Shown: positions 45,644 to 56,897, numbered from the stretch's first letter. The stretch is DNA of 64,000 bases from Paraburkholderia sp. DHOC27 (GCF_003429005.1 NZ_QVQV01000001.1:372001-436000), one strand, 5' to 3'. Notes: generated from the sequence alone by a model not told the origin. Made by a program: numbers and translations.

Positions 45644-46891
45644 TCAGTCGGGCGCGGCCTGACAGGCGAGCCGCTCCGCGTGCGTCTGAGCCGCGTTCCT
45701 GCCAAAGCTCACGAGCGCCGCCAGCCCGAGCAGCGCGAGCGCGCCGCCCAGCAGAAAATCCGCCGGAATGCCGACACGGTCGACAATCGAGCCGCCCACC
45801 AGCGACCCCACCGCAATCGCCACCTGGATGATCATCACGAAGAGCGCCGAGCCCGCTTCCGGAAGATCGGGTGTCGCGCGTTGAATCCACACGCTGAAAC
45901 ACAACGGCATGGCACCAAACGAAATGCCCCAGGCCAGCACATCCGCCGTGACGGCCCACTGCGAGTGACGCAGCAGCGGCATCAGCAGAAGGGCAAACAT
46001 CAGCAGGGAGATCATCGTCGCAACGGATCCCTTCAGGCTCCGGTTGACCGTGCTGGAAAACACGAAGTTCGAGAGGAAGCCGATCGCGCCGAATCCCAGC
46101 AAAAGCCACGTAATCGTGGTCATGTCGAAATCAGCGTTATGCAGCAGAAACGGCGTGATGTACGTGTACGAGCAAAAGTGCGCGCCGAACACGAGCGCCA
46201 CCATCAACATGCTTCTACGCGGATAGGAGCGCCGCATCAGCGAGACCAGGTCCGCGAAACGCAGCGCCTTGTGCGAAGGCAACGACGGCACCAGCATCAG
46301 TTGCGCGACGAGCGCCACCGCCACCAGCACGCCGGTTGCCAGAAACGAAACACGCCACGATGAAAAACCGGCGATGAAGGTGCCGAGCGGTACGCCGATC
46401 ACCGTTGCGCACGTCACGCCGGTGAGAATCGTCGCGGTGGCGCGCGCGGCGTCTTTGGGCTGCACGAGACGCCCCGCGGCTGCCGTTGCCAGCGTCCAGA
46501 AACCGCCGAGCCCGGCGCCCAGCAGTGCGCGCCCAATCAGCAAGACCGGAAAGTTCGGCGCAAACGCGGAGAGCAGATTCGACGCGAGCAGGATAGCCGT
46601 GAGCAGCACAAAGACGTGCCGCCGGTCCATTCGTCCGGCGCCCAGCATCATCCCCGGCGCCGACAGCGCGGCAATCACGCCCGGTACGGTCACCATCAAG
46701 CCGGCCGTGCCCGGCAAAACGTCGAGTTCGTGCGCGACGTGCGGCAGCAAACCCACCGGCAAAAATTCTGTCGTCACGAACGCGAACGCGCCAATGGTCA
46801 CGGCCAGCACCGAGAGCCATTGCCGCAACGACGACGAGTCACTATTTTCCGGCGCAGGCGTGCCCGCCGGCAGATTGTTTTCCACCAACAT
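45644..46891 (-). CDS. MFS exporter (sugar/arabinose-efflux or drug type, DHA1)
   Basis: 415 residues with 12 helices. The early segment FAFVTTEFLPVGLLPHVA and GLMVTVPGVIAALSAPGMML are hallmarks of the DHA1 group that includes sugar-efflux and purine-efflux transporters; IGRALLGAGLGGFWTLATAA is the fifth-helix motif C of exporters. It expels small sugars, nucleosides or drugs. The ATG at 46891 is preferred over 46942. Neighbours do not show its substrate. Confidence 0.9.
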   Translation of the reverse strand: MLVENNLPAGTPAPENSDSSSLRQWLSVLAVTIGAFAFVTTEFLPVGLLPHVAHELDVLPGTAGLMVTVPGVIAALSAPGMMLGAGRMDRRHVFVLLTAILLASNLLSAFAPNFPVLLIGRALLGAGLGGFWTLATAAAGRLVQPKDAARATATILTGVTCATVIGVPLGTFIAGFSSWRVSFLATGVLVAVALVAQLMLVPSLPSHKALRFADLVSLMRRSYPRRSMLMVALVFGAHFCSYTYITPFLLHNADFDMTTITWLLLGFGAIGFLSNFVFSSTVNRSLKGSVATMISLLMFALLLMPLLRHSQWAVTADVLAWGISFGAMPLCFSVWIQRATPDLPEAGSALFVMIIQVAIAVGSLVGGSIVDRVGIPADFLLGGALALLGLAALVSFGRNAAQTHAERLACQAAPD

Positions 46892-47148
46892 GATCGTGTG
46901 TGTCCTTCTGGACTTGCATGAAGTACGCGGAGTGGTCCGCATGGACCATCCGCGTGATTGAGTTCTTGAGAAGACGCTGGACGAACTAACGTCTACGGTG
47001 CTGTGTCGTGCCGTATTGCGACTGAAGCGTCACCTTACCACTGCATTAATTCTCTCGCCGACGCGGTGCAAATGGTCTTTTCGGCAGTAGGGGTATCGCT
47101 GATCGTAGGGGCCCGGCCGTGTGGGAGTCGTGTGGAGGTCGGACCGGT

Positions 47149-49583
<2,435 letters not shown>

Positions 49584-49620
49584 GAGTATTTTCGCGTGAT
49601 GGGTGGTACAAAAACGTCGT

Positions 49621-49659
49621 ACAAAAACAAAAAGGCCACCGGTTTTACAACGGGTGGCC
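49621..49659 (-). terminator. Intrinsic terminator in the cysS leader (attenuator)
   Basis: On the minus strand GGCCACC (49659-49653) pairs with GGTGGCC (49640-49634), a 7-bp stem, followed directly by TTTTTGTTTTTGT. It lies between the leader ORF and cysS, 38 nt before the cysS start, so it would cut off cysS transcription unless an antiterminator forms. Confidence 0.85.
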
Positions 49660-49714
49660 AATCGGGAATTCGAACGTGCACGATGCAACTCGCTAGACGC
49701 AAACTCCCCCTGGC
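49657..49714 (-). promoter_or_regulatory. Candidate antiterminator pairing in the cysS leader
   Basis: GCCAGGGGGAGTT (49714-49702) can pair with AATTCCCGATTGGC (49670-49657): a 7-bp GGGAGUU/AAUUCCC helix with one G-U, then GCCA/UGGC across a small internal loop. This takes three bases from the terminator's 5' arm. The upstream half lies just after the tandem Cys codons, so a ribosome stalled there would leave it free, and a ribosome at the stop codon would cover it. Drawn by hand. Confidence 0.5.
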
Positions 49715-49770
49715 ATGCCATGACAACATGCGTCAAAGAAACCGGTGTGGAGCAGCGCGTCAGTGTTCAT
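49693..49770 (-). CDS. Cys-rich leader peptide of cysS (25 codons)
   Basis: A 25-codon frame reading [20 protein letters not shown] then GGVCV and a TAG stop. It has two adjacent UGU codons (15 and 16) and a UGC (24): three Cys in 25 residues. It lies directly upstream of the terminator before cysS. No ribosome-binding site can exist because the predicted transcription start coincides with the ATG, so translation would be leaderless. I infer a sensor peptide: when charged tRNA(Cys) is scarce the ribosome stalls and cysS is transcribed. Confidence 0.75.
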   Translation of the reverse strand: MNTDALLHTGFFDACCHGMPGGVCV

Positions 49771-49776
49771 GAGGCC

Positions 49777-49805
49777 ATGCTAGCGTGAGGGCTTTTTTTG
49801 GTCAA
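49777..49805 (-). promoter_or_regulatory. Sigma-70 promoter of the cysS leader
   Basis: Minus strand: -35 TTGACC (49805-49800), 17-bp spacer with an A-tract, -10 TAGCAT (49782-49777). Six bases separate the -10 box from the A of the leader ATG at 49770, which is therefore the expected +1. Confidence 0.75.
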
Positions 49806-49852
49806 CCGCTTTGGTTCTGGTTACGGAACACGTTGTGCGTGCGTTGACCAAA
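49797..49852. repeat. 10-bp inverted repeat overlapping the cysS -35 box
   Basis: TTTGGTCAAC (49797-49806) and GTTGACCAAA (49843-49852) are perfect complements separated by 36 bp. The left arm includes the -35 of the cysS leader promoter. It could be a regulator site, a looping pair or chance. Confidence 0.4.
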
Positions 49853-49858
49853 TGGCGA

Positions 49859-49887
49859 CGAGCGAAAGTACCCGCTACTTTCGCTCG
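49859..49887. terminator. Hairpin downstream of the glycosidase-like gene
   Basis: CGAGCGAAAGTA and TACTTTCGCTCG, 12-bp perfect arms with loop CCCGC, 20 bp beyond the stop of the minus-strand gene. No U-tract follows, so termination is probable but not certain. Confidence 0.5.
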
Positions 49888-49906
49888 CCATGTCCACCCA
49901 GCGACC

Positions 49907-52345
49907 CTACTGCCCCGTATAACCCACCGGCGCGGTCACGTTGCTCTGCATCACCGCTGCGTTCGACGACACCACGTAGATCGGCGATTCCGTCAGCGTC
50001 AGATTCACCACGCCGTTGCTATACGCCACTGACGACGGATTGCCCATCATGTCGATCACCGTTACGTGGCCGCTCGTTCCCGGCGAGTCGACGGTCAACG
50101 CATAGGCGGTGCTGTAGGTGGCGCTATACGCGCCTGCGGAGGTCGGCCAGTCCGCATTGTTGTGGGTCCACAGCGCGGTAATCACCGCGCCGCCGTTCAA
50201 CTGCTGGAAGGCGTAGCCATACACCATCGAAGGCAAGCCATTGAGGTGCCCCAGGGTCTGCGTGCCGTCGATCACATGCGTCAGCGCCGCCATCGCCATC
50301 GCCTCGGGCTTCGGACTCACCGCTGATGCACCATACGCCCCCTGTGGATCGACGATGTCGAAGAAGGTCCCTTCGCCGACGTCGCCCGGATAGTCCGAAC
50401 CATAGAAGAAATACGTGACCTGTGCGCCTTCGCCGAGGATGATCAGATGCGCGCGCACCGCGACCGCCGCCTGCCCGTACAACTGATTCGCACCGGGGTA
50501 GGTGGCGCTATACGCGGCGCCTGGGTCGTAGCTGATGCCCAGTTCGGTCGACCAAAGCCGCATGTTCGGCTTGAAGGTCTGCATTTCCGCGCGCAATTCA
50601 CGCATCTGCTGGTCGAGCGCGTTGGCCACGTTGGCCGGATTCGGGTCCGTGTCGTACTGCTCAGGCGGATGGGCCGCGTAGGTGCCGGCGTTGTAATAAC
50701 CGTGCGTGGTGATCCCGTCCAGATAGTTGCCGAGACCCAGCGGCACATACGTTTGCAGATAGCCTTGTGTACAGGCCGTCACGCAATTGGACGGGAACAC
50801 GTTGGTCGTGCCCATCACCACGGCGTTCGGATCGGTGGAATGCAGACCGTTGTAGACGGCCGCATACATGGCGACGAAATTCGCCGGCGAATCCACCCAT
50901 TGCGGTTCCCACGTGACCTGGTAGTAATCGTTCTGCTGACTCGGGAAATAGGCACGGCGAATCGCCGCCGAATCCGTGCCGACGCGCGCCATGTAGCTCT
51001 GGTAGTAGCTCTCGTTGGTGGGCGCGTTGGTGTCGTCCTCGAAGCCGCCGGTGGGACTCGCCCAGCCGGGAATGCCATCCAGACGGATCAACCGCATGAC
51101 CTTGCCGTTCGTGTAGAACGGATCGAGGTCCGAGAGCGACGGTGTCCAGGTGTTCGGTCCATTCGGTTCCATGGTCGACAACTGCCGGTTATCGATGGTC
51201 TGCGAGACGCCGAGGTCGGCCAGCATGGCACCGTTGTCGTTGAAGCCCTGCATGCCGAAGCGATGCTGCTCCTGATGCGCATACGTCACCGCCGGGATCG
51301 ACGCGGACAGATTAGGCAGGACACCGAAGGTTGCGATTCCGGCCGGGCGCGTGCCGGCTTGCGGTAACGTACCGCCAGCGTTCGACAAGGTCGCCGTGAT
51401 GGCGAAGTAACCGGAGACGGCTGCATTGCACGACAACGCGCTTGTCTGCGTGCCGCCCGGGACCGTGAACGAGCCGCTGCCCTTCACGTTGCCGAGCTGA
51501 TCCTGCATCGACCACACCACCGTGTCCGCGGACGGCGCCGCTGTGATGAACGATACCTGGAAGGCGCTGTTCTCGGCGAACAGGCGGGTGCCATCCGAAG
51601 AAGGCGTGTCGGCAGCGATAAGTCCGGTGGACGTGCCGCCTGCGCTCGTGCTTGTCTTCGTACAGGCGATCGAACCTGTAGGTGTCGGCGTTGGTGTCGG
51701 CGTTGGTGTCGGCGTTGGTGTCGGCGTTGGCGTTGGCGTTGGCGTTGGCGTTGGCGTTGGCGTTGGCGTCGGTGTTGGCGTCGGTGTTGGCGTTGGCGTC
51801 GGCGTCAACGACGCCCCACTCGCCGGAATCCAGCACGACTTCGTTGCACCGAAATCCGGGTCCGTCCCAAACGACCCGTTGTTACACGCTACGCCATTGG
51901 TGAACGTCTTCGTGATGTTGTTCGCTGTGGTGCTGCCACCATAGAGCACGGTCTTCGTGCCGGTGAACGAACACGTGCCATTCTCGCTGGCGCATTTCGC
52001 CCATGCACCGGTGGGAGTCGGAGTGGGCGTCGCCGCTGCACTGCCTGAACTGCCTGAGCCGCTGTACCAGCAGCTTTTCGAATAGCCATAAGCGGGATCG
52101 CTCGCGGAGACCACACCATTCGTGCATTGCACACCGTTGGTGAAGGGTCCGTTGACGTCGTACATCAGCGTCGGGTTGGCGGTGCCGAACACCACGGTCG
52201 CTGTGCCCGAAAAGGAGCATTGTTGATTCTCGGCCGCACAATACGTGTACGTCGTGCCATTAATGGTCAGGTTGTTCTGCGCTTGCGTAGTACTGCAAAA
52301 CATTCCTGCCATAGGTACGACGAGGACCGAAGCGAGACGTTTCAT
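49907..52345 (-). CDS. Secreted glycoside-hydrolase-like protein with (PT)n linker and tandem Cys-rich N-terminal domains
   Basis: 812 residues with a signal peptide (cleavage near TTQA/QNNL). Two related Cys-containing modules lie at about 35-93 (CAAENQQCSFSGTATVVFG then ending SKSCWYS) and 117-173 (CASENGTCSFTGTKTVLYGG ending TKSCWIP), joined by short Pro-Thr. A long Pro-Thr repeat follows at about 181-225. The C-terminal 500 residues look like a TIM-barrel glycosidase of clan A, with candidate acid/base Glu in QVTWEPQWVD and nucleophile Glu in LWSTELGISYD. It probably acts on an extracellular polysaccharide; family and substrate are not identified. Confidence 0.8.
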   Translation of the reverse strand: MKRLASVLVVPMAGMFCSTTQAQNNLTINGTTYTYCAAENQQCSFSGTATVVFGTANPTLMYDVNGPFTNGVQCTNGVVSASDPAYGYSKSCWYSGSGSSGSAAATPTPTPTGAWAKCASENGTCSFTGTKTVLYGGSTTANNITKTFTNGVACNNGSFGTDPDFGATKSCWIPASGASLTPTPTPTPTPTPTPTPTPTPTPTPTPTPTPTPTPTPTPTPTPTGSIACTKTSTSAGGTSTGLIAADTPSSDGTRLFAENSAFQVSFITAAPSADTVVWSMQDQLGNVKGSGSFTVPGGTQTSALSCNAAVSGYFAITATLSNAGGTLPQAGTRPAGIATFGVLPNLSASIPAVTYAHQEQHRFGMQGFNDNGAMLADLGVSQTIDNRQLSTMEPNGPNTWTPSLSDLDPFYTNGKVMRLIRLDGIPGWASPTGGFEDDTNAPTNESYYQSYMARVGTDSAAIRRAYFPSQQNDYYQVTWEPQWVDSPANFVAMYAAVYNGLHSTDPNAVVMGTTNVFPSNCVTACTQGYLQTYVPLGLGNYLDGITTHGYYNAGTYAAHPPEQYDTDPNPANVANALDQQMRELRAEMQTFKPNMRLWSTELGISYDPGAAYSATYPGANQLYGQAAVAVRAHLIILGEGAQVTYFFYGSDYPGDVGEGTFFDIVDPQGAYGASAVSPKPEAMAMAALTHVIDGTQTLGHLNGLPSMVYGYAFQQLNGGAVITALWTHNNADWPTSAGAYSATYSTAYALTVDSPGTSGHVTVIDMMGNPSSVAYSNGVVNLTLTESPIYVVSSNAAVMQSNVTAPVGYTGQ
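51681..51806. repeat. Hexanucleotide tandem repeat coding the Pro-Thr linker
   Basis: About 21 units of a 6-bp repeat (GGTGTC/GGCGTT variants on the plus strand) that encode the Pro-Thr linker on the minus strand. Changes in unit number stay in frame and would alter linker length only. Confidence 0.9.
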
Positions 52346-52675
52346 TTCCGTTACTCCTGCGTTTAATTAGTGCAAGATTGGGTTTTCAAGCGGCGACAAA
52401 CCCCGGAAACGACACGCGCGCAAAACTCTTGAAAAGTGCGGCTTGCTACGCGCGGTTCTAAGCGAATCGGTTCGACCGATTTTTTCATCGGAAACGGACA
52501 AGTAACAGGTCAATTTGGCACGGTCAAGTCGCACGACTGCTGACCGATGCCTTATTTCGGTATTTTCGACCTGATGTGTGAAGAAAAAAGGACAAAAGAA
52601 AACGGCGTGTCGATTGCCCACGCCGCCTTGCCCATCACCGTAGAGAAAGCGCCGCGCAGTGGCGGCGAGCACGCG
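52346..52675. other. Gene-free stretch between glycosidase and Rieske oxygenase genes
   Basis: About 330 bp. Its right part holds the Rieske gene terminator; its left part (AT-rich, with GTTTAATTAGTGCAAGATTGG near 52360) should hold the promoter of the glycosidase gene. No gene seen. Confidence 0.6.
52591..52625 (-). terminator. Intrinsic terminator of the Rieske oxygenase gene
   Basis: Minus strand CGGCGTG/CACGCCG stem of 7 bp followed by TTTTCTTTTG; it lies about 50 nt after the stop at 52676. Confidence 0.7.
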
Positions 52676-53833
52676 CTATGTCGTGCCTTCGGCAGGCGCA
52701 ATGCGAACGCCTTTAAATTCTCCGGCTGTGGGTGGCGCGCCACACTCGCGCAACAGTGAACGCAATTCGTTGATCACCGGAAAGACTTCATGATTCCAGT
52801 CCGCGCCCTGGCGATCGTGCGCTTCCTGTTCACGTTCGACGATCCAGCGGTCTTCCTTGAAGATGCGCTCGGTGAACCACACGAGCAGCGGCCACGCAAC
52901 GTCGAGCACGAACGGAATACCAGGCCGGCGGATCGAAAGCAGGCCAAAGGTGCGATTAGTTCGCTGTTCGCGATCTAGCGGCACATAAACAATCCACAGG
53001 TCCATGACCAGTTTCGCATCGGTCGTACGAATCTGCAGCGTCTGATACGGGTACTCGGTGCGGATCGTCATCACATCCTTATCCGCGCCTTGCGTACCTT
53101 TGCGGCTCTGACCGAACACCAGCGCTTCGCCAATCGGCTGATCGCCGGACATCCGCGCAAACGTGTAGTCCACCTCGACCCAGCCTTCGCCGCGTCGCCG
53201 CCCCACCGAACGCGCACGCATCTGCCCCATTTGCTTGCGGTGCAGGAACTGATGGTTCATGTCCATCAGGTTTTCGTGCATGAAGGAGTAATGGCACTTC
53301 ACTTCGCGACCGAAGCGGCGGGTCTTATAGGCCTTGTCCGAGGCCGAGCTCAAGGTCGGCAAGGGACGCTCGTCGGCCAGCGCGGGGTTCCCCGGAAACA
53401 CGAAAATCAGCCCTTCCACTTCGCGGCACGGGTACGAACGCACGCCGTTCGGCAAGCGTTCACGGCCCAGGTACGGAATGTCGACGCAGCGGCCGGTGCA
53501 GTCGTAAGTCCAGCCGTGATAACAGCAACGGATCGATTCGCCTTCCACCACGCCACCGTGCAGCGGCACCTGACGATGCGCGCAACGGTCTTCGAGCGCG
53601 AACACCGCACCCGACTCGGTACGTACCAGCACGATCGGATCGCCCGCGAACTGCACCCCATGCGCCTTGCCACGCTTGACTTCGCGCGACCACGCGAGCG
53701 GATACCAGTGATCGGGATGAGCAGGGACGCGGCGTAAATCCCGCACCGGCACTTCTGCGGCCGCGTCGGAAGTTGTAGTTTTATCTGTCTCTGTATCGAC
53801 GGTGCTGCGATCCAGTGGTGGGACTACATGCAT
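52676..53833 (-). CDS. Rieske non-haem iron oxygenase, alpha subunit
   Basis: 385 residues. The Rieske 2Fe-2S ligands are Cys84-x-His86 (RCAHRQVPLHGG) and Cys103-x2-His106 (RCCYHGWTYDCTG). The mononuclear iron site is in HENLMDMNHQFLHRK, with the two His and bridging Asp expected for ring-hydroxylating oxygenases or related demethylases/desaturases. No ferredoxin, reductase or beta subunit gene is adjacent, so electron partners are elsewhere. Substrate unknown: aromatic, sterol-like or quaternary-amine are all possible. Confidence 0.9.
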   Translation of the reverse strand: MHVVPPLDRSTVDTETDKTTTSDAAAEVPVRDLRRVPAHPDHWYPLAWSREVKRGKAHGVQFAGDPIVLVRTESGAVFALEDRCAHRQVPLHGGVVEGESIRCCYHGWTYDCTGRCVDIPYLGRERLPNGVRSYPCREVEGLIFVFPGNPALADERPLPTLSSASDKAYKTRRFGREVKCHYSFMHENLMDMNHQFLHRKQMGQMRARSVGRRRGEGWVEVDYTFARMSGDQPIGEALVFGQSRKGTQGADKDVMTIRTEYPYQTLQIRTTDAKLVMDLWIVYVPLDREQRTNRTFGLLSIRRPGIPFVLDVAWPLLVWFTERIFKEDRWIVEREQEAHDRQGADWNHEVFPVINELRSLLRECGAPPTAGEFKGVRIAPAEGTT

Positions 53834-54024
53834 GGGCGGCGCCTCCTAGCACTTCAAATCCTGGTTGTGCCCGCAACGTGGGCGGGAATATAGCTAAGGA
53901 AGCCAGTCTACTAGAACAGAAGCAATTGATGTTTTTCGCCGGAACGCACTTAAAACCCGTCTCGCGGACGAGGCGGACCGATTAGCCGGAAAGCGGCCCT
54001 AAAACGGAGCAAATGACGGCGACT

Positions 54025-55476
54025 TCAGCCTTCGTCGTGCGCCACCAGCCCTGAGCGGCGCTGTACGCCCCAGGCGCGGCCGCCGCGCAGGAAGTGCAGC
54101 CAGCCCATCAGCGCACCCGTATGACGAACCAGCTGGAACGTGAAAGGCTCGGCAATGGCGGCGGCCATTGCCATCCACAGGCTCGAGCCGGCCATCTGGC
54201 CGGTCCAGCGGCGGTAGAGGTGGATGCACCAGAGGTAGTAGACGAGGTCGATGGCGGTTTTCAGGCCGATCACGCCGAAGATGGACAGCACGATCCCGCC
54301 GTGGCCGCCGAACAGGAACATCAGCAGCAGCGCAAAGGCCGTCAGGCCGTAGATGGGCTGCATCGTGTCGATTGCCTTGACCGGCAGCATCACCATGCCG
54401 AGCGTGCCGTAGCGCGGATTGCCGGTCATGTCGCGGTTCCAGTACTGCGTTTGCAGAAAGCCCGCGAACCAGCGGCGCCGCTGGCGCAGGAAGCTGCCCA
54501 GGGTGCCGGGGGCGTCGGTGCGGCCCTGCGCGTCGCCCACCACCCGCACGTCCCAGCCGAGACCGTGATCCACCGAGTAGCGGCGCAGCCGGTGGATCAG
54601 CTCGTAGTCTTCCACGAGACACTGTGGATCGAAGCCGCCGACCGCCACCAGCGCATCGCGGCGGAACGAAGCAAAGGCGCCCGAAATCAGCAGCAGACTG
54701 TCGGCCCGCATCCACGCAAAGCGCGCGATGAAATTGCGCATGTACTCGTAAGTCTGAAACCACTGAAAAACGCGGCCCGAAACATTCTTGCCGCACACCG
54801 GCACGAGGATGCCGGCCGCTGCCACGAGCTTCGGCGTTTCCATGAAGGCGACGCGCATCGCGTAGGTGGCGTCGTCGTCGAGCAGGGTGTCGGCGTCGAC
54901 GGTCATCACGGTGTCGGTGGTCATCTCCGTGATGGCGGCGTTCAGTGCCCGCGCCTTGCCGCCGTGCGGTACACGCAGCCAGTAGAGATTCGGATGCAGC
55001 GCACTCGGCGCGCTCAACTGGCCTTCGGGTGCGGGCGTGAGTCCGAAACGCTCGGCAAGCAAAGCAGCGGTGCCGTCCGTGGAGCCATCGTCGGCAATCA
55101 CGATCTGCGCCGGCCCGTGGACCTGGCGCAATAACGCCGCCAGCGTCACGGGCAACACTGTCGCCTCATTGTGCGAGGCCACGATCACGCCCATGCTCGG
55201 CAAATTGCGCCGCTCGGAGTCAGGATCGAGCGGCGGCAGCGGGCGCATCAGCGGCAGCGTCTTGAGCGTGACGAAGGCGAGCAGCAAGGTGTCGTAGACG
55301 ACATACGCGATGCCGGTCGACCACGCCACCACGCCTTGCAGAAAGAAGGCCCGCGCGAACAGCAGCAGCCAGAGCGCGACGACGCTCAGATGAATCAAGG
55401 TGCTCAAGAGCGTCGTGCGGCGCGGCACGATGCGAGGTGAGGCGAGTGAGAGGGCCTGTTCCAGAGTTCTGTTCAA
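54025..55476 (-). CDS. Processive family 2 glycosyltransferase (membrane)
   Basis: 483 residues. Two N-terminal helices (about 24-46, 50-70), a cytoplasmic GT2 domain with the D-D-D-QxxRW set (VIADDGSTDG, TVDADTLLDDD, CLVEDYE, FLRQRRRWFAG), then three to four C-terminal helices. This is the layout of hyaluronan/chitin/PgaC-type synthases that polymerise a sugar and export the chain. The start is a TTG at 55476; no ATG precedes the first helix. No other polysaccharide gene is adjacent. Confidence 0.88.
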   Translation of the reverse strand: MNRTLEQALSLASPRIVPRRTTLLSTLIHLSVVALWLLLFARAFFLQGVVAWSTGIAYVVYDTLLLAFVTLKTLPLMRPLPPLDPDSERRNLPSMGVIVASHNEATVLPVTLAALLRQVHGPAQIVIADDGSTDGTAALLAERFGLTPAPEGQLSAPSALHPNLYWLRVPHGGKARALNAAITEMTTDTVMTVDADTLLDDDATYAMRVAFMETPKLVAAAGILVPVCGKNVSGRVFQWFQTYEYMRNFIARFAWMRADSLLLISGAFASFRRDALVAVGGFDPQCLVEDYELIHRLRRYSVDHGLGWDVRVVGDAQGRTDAPGTLGSFLRQRRRWFAGFLQTQYWNRDMTGNPRYGTLGMVMLPVKAIDTMQPIYGLTAFALLLMFLFGGHGGIVLSIFGVIGLKTAIDLVYYLWCIHLYRRWTGQMAGSSLWMAMAAAIAEPFTFQLVRHTGALMGWLHFLRGGRAWGVQRRSGLVAHDEG

Positions 55477-55568
55477 AATGGCTGCTAGATCCGTGGGGAC
55501 TACGTTATCAAGGTGAGGCGTGCGCGCGATGATTGCTGCGCGCGAGGCGCTGGTGGGCGAACGCGCGT

Positions 55569-56171
55569 TCAGGGAATCATGCGTTTGAGCACCGACTTGC
55601 GATCAATCCACTCGTGTTTCAACGCGCCGCCCACATGCATGGCCAGCAGCGCGTACAGCGCATAACCCAGCCACGTATGTAGCGTGCCGAAGCGGTTATG
55701 CAGCGTTTCCTTGAGCGTCGGATCGAGATTCATCACGTAACCAATGCGCGGCCACGTGACGAGATTGAACAGACGCATCGGATGGGTGGCCGCGTCCTTC
55801 CATGCCGAATCGTGCAGCCAGCCGGACAGCGGCAGACCGATCATCAACAGGTACAGCAGGAAATGTGCAACGTGGGCCGCGCTGCGCTCCCACGACGGAA
55901 ACTCCGCCGGCAACTCAGGCGGTCGATGCGACACGCGCCACAAAATACGCAGCAGCACGAGACCGAGCACGGTGATGCCGATGGACTTGTGCGTGTCGAT
56001 CACGGGACGCACCCAGTCATCGGGCAACGAGTCGGCGCTCAGCCCCAGCACGACATTGCAGATGATCAGAATGGCGATGATCCAGTGCAGCGCCATCGCG
56101 GTGCGCGTGTATCGCGACGTTACCGACACGCCGGCGGTATTCGAAAGCGGGGAGTTGGCCCGAGTGCTCAT
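55569..56171 (-). CDS. Cytochrome b561 family protein
   Basis: 200 residues with four membrane helices and His ligands in MALHWIIAILIICNVVLGLS, DTHKSIGITVLGLVLLRIL, RSAAHVAHFLLYLLM and LLAMHVGGALKHEW. A di-haem, quinone-linked electron carrier. The segment DAATHPMRLFNLVTWPRIGY distinguishes it from the YceJ-like gene at 33434. The ATG at 56171 is preferred. It is divergent from the copper cluster. Confidence 0.92.
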   Translation of the reverse strand: MSTRANSPLSNTAGVSVTSRYTRTAMALHWIIAILIICNVVLGLSADSLPDDWVRPVIDTHKSIGITVLGLVLLRILWRVSHRPPELPAEFPSWERSAAHVAHFLLYLLMIGLPLSGWLHDSAWKDAATHPMRLFNLVTWPRIGYVMNLDPTLKETLHNRFGTLHTWLGYALYALLAMHVGGALKHEWIDRKSVLKRMIP

Positions 56172-56516
56172 GGGTGGTTCGTCCTGAGTGACGCGCATCG
56201 AAACGCGCGTACGAAAGCTGATTGAAATAAATGGTGCATCAGGCTCAAACGTGCAGCCCCTTCACAGCGTCATGTTAACGATACGCATAAAAGCGTGCAC
56301 GCGCTGCCGCACCTCCCAACCATCTAACGCCCAGGCGCGAGGTTTTATTCCGGCCCGCACGCAGATCGATCTGCCGGTTCCAACTTCGCGCACATGATGT
56401 TCGTGATGTGCAGATACGCGATGCCCGTCATGCGACTTTCAATGCTTTACAGAAGCGTGTGCGTGGCATAATCTGCGCCATTCGTTGGTTCCTCGTTTTC
56501 GCGCCCGTCGCACCGC
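56172..56516. other. Gene-free stretch before the copper cluster
   Basis: About 345 bp. It holds the divergent promoters of the cytochrome b561 gene and the copper cluster; a possible weak promoter for the latter is TTTACA (56447) with CATAAT (56468), spacer 15. I see no recognisable copper box. Confidence 0.45.
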
Positions 56517-56897
56517 ATGCTTCGTCTACGCCTTCAGAAAATCGGCAGTTGGTTGGGATTGCTAGCAATCCTGATGAGCACGCTTGCGCCGACAGTTTCG
56601 CAGGCGCTTGCAGCACACGATCGCCTGGGCGTCGCGCTTGCCACGTACTGCTCCGCAGAGTCGGACAACAGCACGGTCGCGCACAACGACAAGTCATCGC
56701 ATTCCCCCGCGTTCCATTGGCAAGCTTGCGCCTATTGCGGCATGCTTGCTCACGTGCCCGTATTGCCGGGCACGGCTACCGTATTTGCCGCTGCAGTTTC
56801 GGTTGCACGCGCACCCATCGTTGCCCAGCGCAATGATCCTCACGTCCCCCTCGTTTATACGGCCGCCCAGCCACGGGCGCCGCCAGTCCTCTCCTAA
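56517..56897 (+). CDS. DUF2946 family protein (copper-associated)
   Basis: 126 residues. A hydrophobic N-terminus (GSWLGLLAILMSTLAPTVSQ) and the family block FHWQACAYCGMLAHVPVLP with Cys-x2-Cys and His residues that could bind copper. DUF2946 genes commonly sit with copper-handling genes such as copC/copD, as here. Function unproven. The ATG is at 56517. Confidence 0.8.
   Translation: MLRLRLQKIGSWLGLLAILMSTLAPTVSQALAAHDRLGVALATYCSAESDNSTVAHNDKSSHSPAFHWQACAYCGMLAHVPVLPGTATVFAAAVSVARAPIVAQRNDPHVPLVYTAAQPRAPPVLS

Noticed and set aside
49598..49736. Upstream extension of cysS starting at 49736
   Set aside because: It would translate through the terminator hairpin and its U-tract; family alignment supports the ATG at 49583.
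51681..51806. CRISPR-like repeat array
   Set aside because: The unit is 6 bp with no spacers and it codes for Pro-Thr in frame.
51522..51944. A plus-strand frame with a long Val-Gly repeat
   Set aside because: It is the antisense reading of the Pro-Thr linker repeat of the glycosidase-like gene.
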